Shown here piece by piece: positions 54,648 through 63,906 of a stretch of 64,000 nt of DNA. The position numbers were made by a program, and so were the translations under genes. The notes beneath the pieces were generated by a model. That model had not been told where the DNA came from and did no database searches. It saw only the letters and a list, made by a program, of their open reading frames with translations. The stretch is taken from contig NZ_FSQT01000001.1 in the NCBI RefSeq assembly GCF_900143515.1, positions 62,001 to 126,000 on the forward strand. Direction: 5' to 3'. This stretch comes from Micromonospora cremea. GTDB lineage: Bacteria; Actinomycetota; Actinomycetes; Mycobacteriales; Micromonosporaceae. The stretch's first letter is position 1. Every line of letters starts with the position of its first letter.

Positions 54648-55525
54648 GCGCTGCATCGGCCGTCATCCGGGGCAAGGTGCCCACGGCCCGGACGCACACA
54701 CGACAGTTGCGCCCCTGGTACCAGAACCCGTCGCTCATCGCGGGCATCGTCGTCACCGGGCTGCTCGTGCTCATCGCCGTGCTCGCGCCGCTCATCGCAC
54801 CGCACGACCCGCTCGCGCAGGACCTTCTCAACGCACGGAAGGGCCCGAGTGCAGAACACTGGTTCGGCACCGACACGCTCGGGCGTGACATTGCCTCCCG
54901 GCTCATCTGGGGGGCCCGGGTCAACCTGCGCATCGGATTCCTCGCCGTCCTCATCCCGTTCGTCTTCGGAACGATGGTAGGGGCGATCGCCGGCTACTTC
55001 GGCGGCTGGTTCGACATCCTTATCATGCGGATCGTCGACATCTTCTTCGCGTTGCCTTTCTACGTCATCGTCATCGCACTCGTCTTCGCCCTCGGGGCCG
55101 GTGAGGCGAGCATCTACCTGGCGATTGCCATCGTCTCGTGGGTGGCGTACGCGAAGATCGTCCGAGGCGAGGTCATGGTCGCGCGGCAGCTCGACTACGT
55201 GCGAGGCGCCCGGCTCGGCGGCCTGCCCACGTGGCGCGTCCTGGTGCGCCACATCGGCCCCAACGTCCTGAGCCAGGTGATCGTCTACGCCATGAGCGAC
55301 ATCGTCATGGACATTCTCGCGGTGGTCACCCTCGGCTACCTCGGGCTCGGGATCACCCCGCCGACGGCGGAGTGGGGCGGCATGATCGTCGAAGGCCAGA
55401 CCTTCATCACGACGAACTGGCTCATGGCGACGATCCCGGGTCTCGCCGTGGTCGTCACGAGCCTTGGACTGTCCTGGCTGGGCGATGGGCTGTCCGATCT
55501 CCTCAACCCCGACAGGAGGAAGTAA
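54644..55525 (+). CDS. dppC: Oligopeptide ABC transporter permease (DppC type)
   Basis: Second permease of 293 aa. The DppC N-terminal segment (LIAPHDPLAQDLLNARKGPS, EHWFGTDTLGRDIASRLIWG) and the EAA loop region (KIVRGEVMVARQLDYVRGAR) are clear, and the C-terminus has WLGDGLSDLLNPDRRK. It overlaps dppB by ATGA and the following ATPase by TAATG. Confidence 0.94.
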   Translation: MSAASAVIRGKVPTARTHTRQLRPWYQNPSLIAGIVVTGLLVLIAVLAPLIAPHDPLAQDLLNARKGPSAEHWFGTDTLGRDIASRLIWGARVNLRIGFLAVLIPFVFGTMVGAIAGYFGGWFDILIMRIVDIFFALPFYVIVIALVFALGAGEASIYLAIAIVSWVAYAKIVRGEVMVARQLDYVRGARLGGLPTWRVLVRHIGPNVLSQVIVYAMSDIVMDILAVVTLGYLGLGITPPTAEWGGMIVEGQTFITTNWLMATIPGLAVVVTSLGLSWLGDGLSDLLNPDRRK

Positions 55526-56517
55526 TGGCAGCCGAGAGTCTCCTCGAGATCGAGGGCCTGACGGTCGGGATCGACCATCACGGACGTCAGGTGCGGATTG
55601 CCGAGGACGTCAACCTGGCCGTGAGCGGCGGTGAACGGGTCGGGCTCGTCGGCGAGTCCGGTGCCGGGAAGTCGATGGTGCTGCGGTCCATCGCCGGGCT
55701 GCTGCCCCGCGGCGTCAAGGTTCTGTCCGGCTCGATCCGCTACGACGGGAAGAACCTCCTCGACCTCAGGCAGTCGCAGCGACGCAAGCTCATGGGACCC
55801 GAGATCGCCATGGTCTTCCAGGAGCCGATGACGGCACTCAACCCGCTCATGCGGGTCGGCGACCAGATCGCGGAGGGTACGATCAGGTACCAGGGCCTCT
55901 CCCACAAGGCGGCGCGCGCGCGGGCCGTCGAGCTCATGGCCCACGTCGGGATTCCCGATCCCAGGAGCAGGGCTACCGCGTACCCCCACGAGCTGTCCGG
56001 CGGGCTACGTCAGCGGGTCATGATCGCCATGGCCATCTCGCTCAAGCCGCGCCTGCTGCTGTGCGACGAACCGACCACCGCCCTCGATGTCACGGTCCAG
56101 CACCAGGTGCTGCGCCTGCTGGCGGAGTTGTGCGACGAGGTCGGCGCGGCGCTCCTCTTCGTCACCCACGACCTTGCCGTCATCAACCAGACCTGCCGAC
56201 GGCTGGCCGTCATGTACGCGGGCCGTGTCATAGAGTCCGGCACGACGCGCGAGGTCCTCCACGATCCGCGGCACCCGTACACCCGGGGTCTGCTCGAATC
56301 CGCGCCCGATTTCGACAACCCCGACCGCGAGCTCATCGCGATTGCCGGTTCCGCGCCGAACATCGCCGAGCGTCCTGCCGGGTGCGCGTTCGCTCCCCGC
56401 TGCCGCGACGTGGTGGCAGCATGCCGAGAGTCGGCGCCGGTGCTGCGTTCGACCGGCGACGGGCGCCACACGGCGTGCATCCGCGCCGACGAGCTATTCC
56501 AGAAGGTGATGGCATGA
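55525..56517 (+). CDS. dppD: Oligopeptide ABC transporter ATPase (DppD type)
   Basis: ATPase of 330 aa. Walker A is GESGAGKSM, the Q-loop is MVFQEPMTALNPL, the signature is LSGGLRQRV and Walker B is LLLCDEPTTALD. The C-terminal oligopeptide-transporter extension carries the Cys set (GCAFAPRCRDVVAACRESAP, then a later Cys). ATG 55525 shares a base with the dppC stop and has AGGAGG just upstream. Confidence 0.95.
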   Translation: MAAESLLEIEGLTVGIDHHGRQVRIAEDVNLAVSGGERVGLVGESGAGKSMVLRSIAGLLPRGVKVLSGSIRYDGKNLLDLRQSQRRKLMGPEIAMVFQEPMTALNPLMRVGDQIAEGTIRYQGLSHKAARARAVELMAHVGIPDPRSRATAYPHELSGGLRQRVMIAMAISLKPRLLLCDEPTTALDVTVQHQVLRLLAELCDEVGAALLFVTHDLAVINQTCRRLAVMYAGRVIESGTTREVLHDPRHPYTRGLLESAPDFDNPDRELIAIAGSAPNIAERPAGCAFAPRCRDVVAACRESAPVLRSTGDGRHTACIRADELFQKVMA

Positions 56518-57578
56518 GTTCGCAGACCACGCCGGCGCAGGAGCCCCTGCTGCGCGGAGTCGACGTCACCAAGCGGTACCGCGCGGGGCGCTCCCTCGGT
56601 GACCGGCTCGGCAGGCGGCCCGAGCGGGCCCTGACCGCGCTCGACGGCGTGTCCGTCGACGTGTATCCGAGCGAGGTGCTCGCTGTCGTCGGCGAGTCCG
56701 GCTCCGGCAAGTCGACGCTCGCGAAGGTCCTCGTCGGCAGCGAGATCGCCACCTCGGGCAGCGTCGTCTTCGAGGGCAAGGCGCTGTCGCCGAAGCGCCA
56801 CTCCGTCGATGCCCGGCGTATTCAGATGGTCTTCCAGGACCCCTACTCGTCGCTTAACCCGCGGCTGACGATCGGCAGCGTCTTGACCGAGCTGCTGCGG
56901 TACCACCAGATCGTGCCGCGCAACGAGGTCAAGGCCGAGGCCAGCCGGTTGCTCGCACTCGTCGGACTCGACGACGACGCGCTGACCGCCTACCCGAGCC
57001 AGTTCTCCGGCGGCCAGCGCCAGCGTCTGGCCATCGCGCGTGCACTCGCCGTGCGCCCCGACGTCCTCATCGCGGACGAGCCGGTCTCGGCGCTTGACGT
57101 GTCCGTCCAGGCGACGATCCTCGACCTCGTCTCCGACCTGCGCGACAAGCTCGGGCTGTCCGTCCTGTTCATCGCGCACAACCTCGCCGTCGTCCAGCAC
57201 CTCAGCCAGCGCGTCGCAGTGATGTACCTCGGCCGCATCGTCGAGATCGGCACCGCCCCCGAACTGTTCGCGAACCCTTCCCATCCCTACACGCGCGCGC
57301 TCATCGCCTCGATCCCACGGATGCGGGAGGGCAGTGTCAATAGCGCGTTCGAGGTGGAGGGCGAGCCGCCGAGCCCGTACGCGATCCCGGTGGGATGCCG
57401 GTTCCACCCGCGCTGCCCTTTGGCGACCGACGAGTGCCGGGTCACCGACCCGCAGCTCGCGCCCGTCGCGCCGGAGGGCGCAGGGTCCACCCACCTCAGC
57501 GCGTGCCTGCGGGTCGACGCGCTGCCCGCGGTCCAGAACGCAACCCGAACGATCCCCGTCGAAAGGTCCTCCCGTTGA
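56514..57578 (+). CDS. dppF: Oligopeptide ABC transporter ATPase (DppF type)
   Basis: Second ATPase, 354 aa. Walker A is GESGSGKST, the Q-loop MVFQDPYSSLNPR, the signature FSGGQRQRLAIARALA and Walker B VLIADEPVSALDVS. The C-terminal Cys-rich extension (GCRFHPRCPLATDEC) is present. It is coupled to dppD by ATGA and to the following chimeric ORF by a TTGA overlap. Confidence 0.95.
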   Translation: MSSQTTPAQEPLLRGVDVTKRYRAGRSLGDRLGRRPERALTALDGVSVDVYPSEVLAVVGESGSGKSTLAKVLVGSEIATSGSVVFEGKALSPKRHSVDARRIQMVFQDPYSSLNPRLTIGSVLTELLRYHQIVPRNEVKAEASRLLALVGLDDDALTAYPSQFSGGQRQRLAIARALAVRPDVLIADEPVSALDVSVQATILDLVSDLRDKLGLSVLFIAHNLAVVQHLSQRVAVMYLGRIVEIGTAPELFANPSHPYTRALIASIPRMREGSVNSAFEVEGEPPSPYAIPVGCRFHPRCPLATDECRVTDPQLAPVAPEGAGSTHLSACLRVDALPAVQNATRTIPVERSSR

Positions 57579-58237
57579 ACGTCTTCGCGTCCCAGGCCGG
57601 CTCACCGTGGGCTCTCGCCATCCACGGCGGCGCCGGCGGGCGGGTCGAGGAGCTGAGCGTCCAGGGTGACGGCGAGTACGAAGAGGGTGACCTGGCGCTG
57701 GTCTGGGACCGCGGCGGGCAGCCGCAGGGTCGGTTGGCCTCGCCCGTCCGGCTGATCGAGGGGTGGTGGCAGGTGATCTCCTGGTCGGTCGACCCAGCCG
57801 CCGGTACGGTGTCGCTGGCGCACCGGCCGGCCCACCCCGCTCCCCGGGGCATCGGGCACTGGAGCGGCTCGGCCTCCGCCGAAGGACTGCCGTCGACCGC
57901 GCTGACGCAGCTGCTCATCGGTGCGGCCCGGGTCCCGTCGATACCCGCCGCATCCACGGTGCCCGGCCGGCCCAGTCAGGGAACCTCCTTCAACGGCAAG
58001 ATCGACGCGCCGGTGCTCGTGGCCGCGGCGATCCCCGCGCCGGAGCTTGCCCTGGCCACCCCGGAACAGGACGTGCGGGCGGATCTCGTCGTCACCGAGC
58101 AGGCCGCCGGCGGCTTCGTGTTCGCGACCGGATCCATCTCCTGGGTGCAGAGCATGGCCGTGGACGAGTTCGACAACGACGTCGCGCGGATCACCGAGAA
58201 CGCGTTGCGCGCGGCGCTCTCCCGCGCGAAGGCGTGA
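57575..58237 (+). CDS. Chimeric ORF: isoaspartyl-peptidase N-terminus fused to a DMF-amidase-like C-terminus
   Basis: About 220 aa from TTG 57575. Residues about 11-38 (LAIHGGAGGRVEELSVQGDG, EYEEG) copy the start of the isoaspartyl peptidase encoded at 59522 (LALHGGAGGRVEELAVQGEG, EYEEG). Directly after EYEEG the sequence changes to a lectin-like segment (LALVWDRGGQPQGRLASPVR) and a C-terminus resembling the large subunit of N,N-dimethylformamidase (FATGSISWVQSMAVDEFDND, VARITENALR). No catalytic domain of either enzyme is complete, so it is probably a rearrangement product. It remains in frame and coupled to dppF. Confidence 0.7.
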   Translation: MNVFASQAGSPWALAIHGGAGGRVEELSVQGDGEYEEGDLALVWDRGGQPQGRLASPVRLIEGWWQVISWSVDPAAGTVSLAHRPAHPAPRGIGHWSGSASAEGLPSTALTQLLIGAARVPSIPAASTVPGRPSQGTSFNGKIDAPVLVAAAIPAPELALATPEQDVRADLVVTEQAAGGFVFATGSISWVQSMAVDEFDNDVARITENALRAALSRAKA

Positions 58238-58241
58238 GTCG

Positions 58242-59453
58242 GTGAGCGTCCTCGACGGGGTCACCGTGGTTGCGCTGGAGCAGGCGGTCGCGGCTCCGTT
58301 CGCCACCCGCCAGCTGGCGGACCTGGGTGCCCGGGTCATCAAGATCGAGCGACCCGGGCGGGGCGACTTCGCCCGGGACTACGACCAGACGGTCCGCGGA
58401 ATGTCCTCGCATTTCGTGTGGCTGAACCGATCCAAGCACTCGGTGGAACTCGACCTGAAGACGCCCGCGGGTCGCGACGCCGTGTTGTCGCTCGTGGAAA
58501 CCGCGGACGTGTTCGTGCAGAACCTGGCGCCGGGCGCGGCCGAACGGCTCGGCCTAGGCCCCGGCGCCCTGCGCGAACGCAATCCCCGGCTCGTCTACTG
58601 CTCGATTTCCGGATATGGCCCGTCCGGTCCCTACGCGGACAAGAAGGCCTATGACCTGCTGGTGCAATGTGAAACGGGGTTCGTGTCGCTGACCGGAACC
58701 CCCGAGGCGCCCGCCAAGGCGGGCGTCGCGGTGGCCGACATCGCCGCCGGCATGTACGCCTACTCGGGGATCCTCGCGGCACTGCTGCGGCGGGCGAACA
58801 CCGGCCAGGGGGCGACCCTCGAGGTGTCCATGCTGGAGGCGCTGGGCGAGTGGATGGGTTACCCGCTGTACTTTTCGCAGTACGGCGGGGACCCGCCGCC
58901 GCGCAGCGGCACGTCCCACGCCACCATCGCGCCGTACGGTCCCGTCCCCTGCGCCGACGGCACCGTCTTCATCGGGGTCCAGAACCAGCGGGAATGGTCG
59001 GCGTTGTGCTCGGCCCTGCTGCTGCGGCGGCCAGGTCTGGTCGAGGAACCGCGGTTCGCCACCAACAGCCTGCGCGTGCGGCACCGTGCGGAGCTCGACG
59101 ACATCATCGGCTCCGTCACCGCTGAACTGACGACAGCGCAGGTGACCCGGCTGCTGGACGAGTGCGGGATCGCGAACGCGCGGCTGCGCACGGTGGACGA
59201 ATTCGCCGATCACGAGCAGTTGCGGTCCCGCGACCGGTGGCGGGAGGTCGGCTCGCCGGTAGGCCTGCTGCGCACGCTGCTTCCGCCGGCCGTGCTCGAC
59301 GGCGAGGCGCCCGTCCTAGGCCCGGTCCCTGAGCTGGGCGAACACACGGCCCAAGTGCTGAGCGAATTGCCGGCCAGGCCGCCGGGCTCCGCCGACCGGA
59401 TGCCGGGCCACGGAGCCGAACCGGACGACCAGACGCGCGTCGGCCAGCGGTGA
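58242..59453 (+). CDS. CaiB/BaiF family (class III) CoA-transferase
   Basis: Protein of 403 aa. The family N-terminus DGVTVVALEQAVAAPFATRQ, then LADLGARVIKIERPGRGDFA, is typical. It continues with FVWLNRSKHSVELDLKTPAG and NPRLVYCSISGYGPSGPYAD, and the catalytic Asp region is YDLLVQCETGF. The enzyme moves CoA between carboxylic acids. In this context it may activate an acid released from an amide. GTG 58242 lies 4 nt after the chimeric ORF stop. The gene and the DMF-amidase piece before it were probably acquired together. Confidence 0.9.
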   Translation: MSVLDGVTVVALEQAVAAPFATRQLADLGARVIKIERPGRGDFARDYDQTVRGMSSHFVWLNRSKHSVELDLKTPAGRDAVLSLVETADVFVQNLAPGAAERLGLGPGALRERNPRLVYCSISGYGPSGPYADKKAYDLLVQCETGFVSLTGTPEAPAKAGVAVADIAAGMYAYSGILAALLRRANTGQGATLEVSMLEALGEWMGYPLYFSQYGGDPPPRSGTSHATIAPYGPVPCADGTVFIGVQNQREWSALCSALLLRRPGLVEEPRFATNSLRVRHRAELDDIIGSVTAELTTAQVTRLLDECGIANARLRTVDEFADHEQLRSRDRWREVGSPVGLLRTLLPPAVLDGEAPVLGPVPELGEHTAQVLSELPARPPGSADRMPGHGAEPDDQTRVGQR

Positions 59454-59521
59454 ACCGCGCCCGCGTCGAGCGGGAACGAGCAGCCGTCAACGGGCCGACG
59501 ACTCACAGCGAAGAGAGAGAG

Positions 59522-60433
59522 ATGACGCAGATTTACCGCGCGACCGCGCAGCAGGAATGGTCGCTGGCCCTCCATGGTGGTGCCGGCGGCCGGGTCGAGG
59601 AGCTGGCCGTTCAGGGGGAGGGCGAGTACGAGGAGGGGCTCCGGCGGGCGTACAACGCCGGTTGCGACATCCTCGCCCGGAGCGGCAGCGCGATCGACGC
59701 AGTCTGCGCGACGGTGACCGTGCTCGAGGACGACCCGCTCTTCAACGCGGGCCGCGGATCGGCCCTGCGCCACGACGGCTCGATCGAGATGGATGCGGCC
59801 GTCATGTCGGGCTCGGGCCGGGCGGGTGCCGTGGCGGCGACCCCGTGGGCTCGCAACCCGGTGCTGGCGGCGCGCCGCGTCATGGAGGACGGCAGCTGCG
59901 TCCTCCGGGCACGGCTGTCCCGGGAAACGATCGAACAGTGGGGGCTGGCCACCGCGGAGCAGGAGTACTTCGTCACACCAGGGCGCCTCGCCCAGCTGCG
60001 CAACGTCCAGGCCGGACTCATCCAGCCGCAGCGGCACGGGACGGTCGGCGCCGTCGCGCGCGACAGTGCGGGCCGGGTCGCCGCGGCGACCTCCACCGGA
60101 GGGACGGTGAACCAGCAGGTCGGCCGGATCGGCGACTCCCCGATCATCGGTTCCGGAACCTACGCCCGCGATGATGTCGTCGCCGTCTCATGTACCGGCT
60201 ATGGCGAGGCCTTCATGCAGGGCGTCGTCGCCCATGAGATCGCCGCACGCGTCCGGCACGCCGGGCAGTCCCTCGCGGACGCTGTGGTCGGCGTGCTCCG
60301 CGAGGAGATCGGGGCCCGTAACGCCACGGGCGGGGTCATCGCGGTCGGGGGCAACGGAGAGGTCGTCGTGGCGCACAACTCGCCCGCAATGTTCGCCGCG
60401 TTCCAGGACCAGGACATCGCCGTCATCACTTGA
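59522..60433 (+). CDS. iaaA: Isoaspartyl peptidase / L-asparaginase (Ntn-hydrolase, type 2)
   Basis: Protein of 303 aa. The family start LALHGGAGG is followed by AYNAGCDILARSGSAIDAVC, the FNAGRGSALRHDGSIEMDAA motif and AVMSGSGRAGAV. The autocleavage/nucleophile Thr lies in HGTVGAVARDSAGRVAAATS, and GTYARDDVVAVSCTGYGE is near the end. It cleaves beta-aspartyl dipeptides and asparagine after self-processing. ATG 59522 has an AGAGAGAG purine tract upstream. Placed after a peptide importer, it probably acts on the imported substrate. Confidence 0.9.
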   Translation: MTQIYRATAQQEWSLALHGGAGGRVEELAVQGEGEYEEGLRRAYNAGCDILARSGSAIDAVCATVTVLEDDPLFNAGRGSALRHDGSIEMDAAVMSGSGRAGAVAATPWARNPVLAARRVMEDGSCVLRARLSRETIEQWGLATAEQEYFVTPGRLAQLRNVQAGLIQPQRHGTVGAVARDSAGRVAAATSTGGTVNQQVGRIGDSPIIGSGTYARDDVVAVSCTGYGEAFMQGVVAHEIAARVRHAGQSLADAVVGVLREEIGARNATGGVIAVGGNGEVVVAHNSPAMFAAFQDQDIAVIT

Positions 60434-61401
60434 TGGAGGCGAGTGACGGTGCGGGGGCCTCCCTACGCACGCGGACGGCGAGGGAGAAGGGCGCTAGGCT
60501 CCGCTCCGTGGACGACATTCGTGATATAGTCACCCGCCGGGTCAACGATCTGACACCGGCGGAGAAGCGCTGCGCTCGTGCACTGTTGGCGGATTACCCA
60601 GCGGCCGGACTTGGCTCCGCATCCTCTCTCGCCGAGGCTGCCGGCACGTCGACTCCGACAGTGCTCCGATTCCTCGCGCATCTTGGTTTCGGGAGCTATC
60701 GGACTTTTCAGCAGCGCCTGCGGGACGAGATCACGCGGACAGCCACGAGCCCGGTGCAGCGCGCCACGCGGAGCCGCGCCGAACGCTCGGCGCCGACGGA
60801 CTTCACCGCAGCGGTGGACCAGCGGATTGGGATCGCCGAGCAGCTCGTAAGGGCCGTGCCGCAACCGGAGTTCGACGCCGCAGTGGCCCTTCTGGCTGGC
60901 CGTCCACGAAGGACGCTGGTGGCGGGAGGCTACTTCACCCACCACCTCGCCGCCTTGCTCGCCTCCCAGCTCGACCAGCTCCTCACCGGGGTCGACTTCA
61001 CACGAGACCCATTGAGGGCCGACATCGGCAAATATCTTGACCTCGGCAAGGACGGAGTCGTCCTGCTCTTCGACTTCCGCCGTTACGAGAAGGATGCGAA
61101 GCAGCTCGCCGAGCTCGTGAAGGAGCAGGGGGGCCGGCTGGTCCTCCTGACCGATCACGAGCTGTCGCCTTCGGCCCAGCTGGCCGATGTCGTGCTTCCG
61201 GTCTATGTCGACGGCGTGCCCTTCGACTCCGACGCTGGTGTCCTCATTCTCCTGGAGAGTCTGGTCGAGTGCGTCTTCAATGCGCTGGGGCCAAAGGCGA
61301 TCCGCCGTATGGAGCGCTGGGAGGCGAGCGTGGAGATCCCCCGTGTGTTCTCCGCGTCCAAGTCCCGTTCCATTGCCGAGGAGGTGATCTCTCCTTTGTA
61401 A
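60433..61401 (+). CDS. MurR/RpiR family regulator (HTH + SIS domain)
   Basis: Protein of up to 322 aa. The HTH_6 domain reads DLTPAEKRCARALLADYPAA, then SSLAEAAGTSTPTVLRFLAH and LGFGSYRTFQQRLRDE. The SIS domain begins near residue 140 (RRTLVAGGYFTHHLAALLAS; GDGVVLLFDFRRYEKDAKQL is close to the central strand). These regulators usually sense a phosphosugar or amino-sugar. Two starts are possible: ATG 60433, overlapping the peptidase stop (TGATG), or GTG 60508, which fits the family N-terminus better. It is likely the local regulator. Confidence 0.88.
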   Translation: MEASDGAGASLRTRTAREKGARLRSVDDIRDIVTRRVNDLTPAEKRCARALLADYPAAGLGSASSLAEAAGTSTPTVLRFLAHLGFGSYRTFQQRLRDEITRTATSPVQRATRSRAERSAPTDFTAAVDQRIGIAEQLVRAVPQPEFDAAVALLAGRPRRTLVAGGYFTHHLAALLASQLDQLLTGVDFTRDPLRADIGKYLDLGKDGVVLLFDFRRYEKDAKQLAELVKEQGGRLVLLTDHELSPSAQLADVVLPVYVDGVPFDSDAGVLILLESLVECVFNALGPKAIRRMERWEASVEIPRVFSASKSRSIAEEVISPL

Positions 61402-61492
61402 CGGTTGTTAGATGCTGAGCCATGTGACATGATGCTGTAACTAGCGGAACACAGCAGTGTGGCACGCGTCGATCGGCATCCAGGAGGTCTCG

Positions 61493-62191
61493 GTGGCGGT
61501 ACTCGAGGGCATGGTCGCGGTGGTCACGGGGACCGCCCAGGGGATTGGTCGCCGGATCGGGGACGCAGTCGAGGCAGCGGGCGCCGTCGTCCACCGCGTG
61601 GACCGGGAGCAGGTCGACCTTTCGAAGTCGGACGAGGCCGTGTCGTACCTCAGGGACCTCGGAAAGGTCGACATCCTCGTCCACTCGGCCGGCGGCGTCT
61701 GCGGCCAGACCCACGCACCGATCGAAGAGATCACCGACGCGGCCTGGGACGAGGTGGTCGACGCCAACCTGCGCACTGCCTTCAACGCCGTCCGGGCCGT
61801 GGCCCCCGGGATGAAGGAGCGGGGCTACGGGCGGATCGTCACCATCTCCTCCGGCGCGGGCCGGAGCGTCAGCCTGACTGGTGTCCAGGCGTACACGTCG
61901 GCCAAGGCGGGGCTCATCGGCTTCACCCGCCAGATGGCCTGGGAACTCGGCCCGTACGGGATCACGGTCAACTGCATCGCGCCGGGCTTTGTGCTATCGA
62001 ATCCGACGACCCAGAAGCAGTGGGACAGCTACGGGCCGGACGGCCAGGCGGCGCTCGTCTCGCGGATCGCGACCCGGCGGACCGGAATCCCCGAGGACAT
62101 CGCGCGCGGTGCCCTCTTCTTCGTCGACCCCGACGCGGGATGGGTCAGTGGGCAGACCCTGTCCATCGACGGCGGCCACTCGCTCTTCTGA
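61493..62191 (+). CDS. Short-chain dehydrogenase/reductase
   Basis: Classical SDR of 232 aa. The cofactor loop is VVTGTAQGIGRRIG, the catalytic Ser is in GRIVTISSGAGRS and the Tyr/Lys pair in AYTSAKAGL. The C-terminal GWVSGQTLSIDGGHSLF is typical. GTG 61493 has AGGAGG 6 nt upstream; the frame is open to 61457. The ~90-bp gap before it contains a CATGTGACATG palindrome (61421-61431). Substrate unknown. Confidence 0.88.
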   Translation: MAVLEGMVAVVTGTAQGIGRRIGDAVEAAGAVVHRVDREQVDLSKSDEAVSYLRDLGKVDILVHSAGGVCGQTHAPIEEITDAAWDEVVDANLRTAFNAVRAVAPGMKERGYGRIVTISSGAGRSVSLTGVQAYTSAKAGLIGFTRQMAWELGPYGITVNCIAPGFVLSNPTTQKQWDSYGPDGQAALVSRIATRRTGIPEDIARGALFFVDPDAGWVSGQTLSIDGGHSLF

Positions 62192-62200
62192 GGAGGACCG

Positions 62201-63892
62201 ATGACGACACCGAACGACGACGCCGTCCTCCTGCGCGAGCTAGGGGAGCGCTACTTCCGGACTCAGCACACCTACGACCCGTGGAACGCCTCGCTGCTCG
62301 GCCTGACCGAGTACGACCCGCTCGTCGGTGACGTGCGGGTCGAGGCCGGGGAGCGCGCAGCTGACGACCTCGCCGCCGTTCGGCGGCGCGCCGAATCCAT
62401 CGATCCCGTCCGCCTCACGCCCGCCGACCGGGTGGACCGTGACGTCCTCATCCACCTCGCGGGCGGTGCCGAGAACGACATCCGGGACGCGCTGTGGGCG
62501 GCGAACATCTCGGCCAAGAGCTACGTGAGCCGGCAGGGACTGGTCTTCCAGACCATCCCGATCATGAGCACCGAGAACGAGGCCGGACGCGCCGCCTACC
62601 TGGCCCGGCTCGACGGTCTGGCCGGCCTGTTCGCCGGCCTCGCCGAGCGCTACCGGGAGGAGCTGGCGCGTGGCCGGACGCCGACCCGCGTCGGTGTGCG
62701 GCACGCGATGGACCAGCTGAACGGGTACCTCGCGCTGCCTGTCGACGGTGATGTCCTGCTCGGGCCGGCCGCCGGCACCGGCTGCTACGACCAGGCCCGC
62801 GAGATCGTGCGGTCGCGGGTCCGCCCGGCCATGGCCCGCCTCGCCGAAGCGTTGGGCCGGGACATCCTGCCGCACGCCCGCCCCGACGACCGGGCAGGGA
62901 TCAGCCACGTGCCCGGGGGCCGGGAAGCCTACGCGCGCGCCGTGGCCCGGCACACGACGACCGACCTGTCCCCGGAAGAGGTCCACCAGATCGGCCACGA
63001 CGCGCTGGCCGAGCTGCAGAGCCAGTGGCGGACCGTCGGCGAGCGGGCGCTCGGCACGTCCGACTTCCCCGAGATCGTGCGTCGGCTCCGAACGGACCCT
63101 GCGCTCCGCTTCTCGACCAGCGACGAGATCGTCGCGGTGGCCCGGGAGGCGCTCGAACGGGCGACGGAGGCCCTGGGGCGCTACTACGAGGGTCCCGCAG
63201 TCGGCCCGTGCGAGATCGTCGAGATCAACGCCGTGGAGGCCGAGCACGCCTCAATGGCCTACTACCGCCCCCCCTCGGACGACGGCAGCAGGCCCGGTGC
63301 CCACTGCCTGCTGACGGCGGACCCGACGCAGCGCTTCCGCTACGAGTACGAGTCCCTGGCCTTCCACGAGTCGGTCCCGGGCCACCACCTCCAGTTGTCG
63401 CACTGCCAGCAGCTGGACATTCCCCGCTACCGCCGGCATCTCGACGTCGAGGCGTGCAGCTTCAACGAGGGTTGGGGCCTGTACAGCGAGGTCCTCGCCG
63501 AGGAACTCGGGCTCTACACGAGCGACCTGGACATCCTCGGTCGGCTGTCCTTCACGGCCCTGCGCGCGTGCCGTCTCGTCGTCGACACTGGCATGCACCA
63601 CCTGGGCTGGTCGCGGGAGCGGGCCGTGGCGTTCATGCGCGAGAACACGGCCACGACCGAATCCAACATCCGCAACGAGGTGGACCGCTACATAGCGTGG
63701 CCGGGCCAGGCGCTGGCCTACATGGTCGGCCAGCGGGAGATCCTGCGCCTGCGCGAGGCCACGCGTAAGCGGCTCGGACCCCGCTTCTCGCTGCCGGAAT
63801 TCCACCGCCGCGTCCTCGAGCACGGCGCGGTCCCGCTCGCCGTCCTGGCCGACAACGTGCACGTGTGGGAACCGACACCGACTGTTCACTGA
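62201..63892 (+). CDS. DUF885 family putative metallopeptidase
   Basis: Protein of 563 aa matching the DUF885 family over its length. The start is RYFRTQHTYDPWNASLLGLT. The zinc-binding motif HESVPGHH is at about residue 390, with the third ligand in a later Glu-containing stretch (FNEGWGLYSEVLAEELGLYT). The C-terminus contains YIAWPGQALAYMVGQREILR. Family members are alpha-helical and related to M32-like zinc peptidases; no signal peptide is seen. It lies 9 nt after the SDR, so it is coupled. It is probably a peptide or amide hydrolase of this pathway. Confidence 0.87.
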   Translation: MTTPNDDAVLLRELGERYFRTQHTYDPWNASLLGLTEYDPLVGDVRVEAGERAADDLAAVRRRAESIDPVRLTPADRVDRDVLIHLAGGAENDIRDALWAANISAKSYVSRQGLVFQTIPIMSTENEAGRAAYLARLDGLAGLFAGLAERYREELARGRTPTRVGVRHAMDQLNGYLALPVDGDVLLGPAAGTGCYDQAREIVRSRVRPAMARLAEALGRDILPHARPDDRAGISHVPGGREAYARAVARHTTTDLSPEEVHQIGHDALAELQSQWRTVGERALGTSDFPEIVRRLRTDPALRFSTSDEIVAVAREALERATEALGRYYEGPAVGPCEIVEINAVEAEHASMAYYRPPSDDGSRPGAHCLLTADPTQRFRYEYESLAFHESVPGHHLQLSHCQQLDIPRYRRHLDVEACSFNEGWGLYSEVLAEELGLYTSDLDILGRLSFTALRACRLVVDTGMHHLGWSRERAVAFMRENTATTESNIRNEVDRYIAWPGQALAYMVGQREILRLREATRKRLGPRFSLPEFHRRVLEHGAVPLAVLADNVHVWEPTPTVH

Positions 63893-63906
63893 CACCAGGA
63901 GAAGCC

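Noticed and set aside
52021..57578. Nickel or metallophore ABC importer as an alternative to a peptide importer
   Set aside because: Binding protein and ATPases of both systems are related. The downstream isoaspartyl peptidase and DUF885 protein favour peptides or amides, but the ligand cannot be read from sequence.
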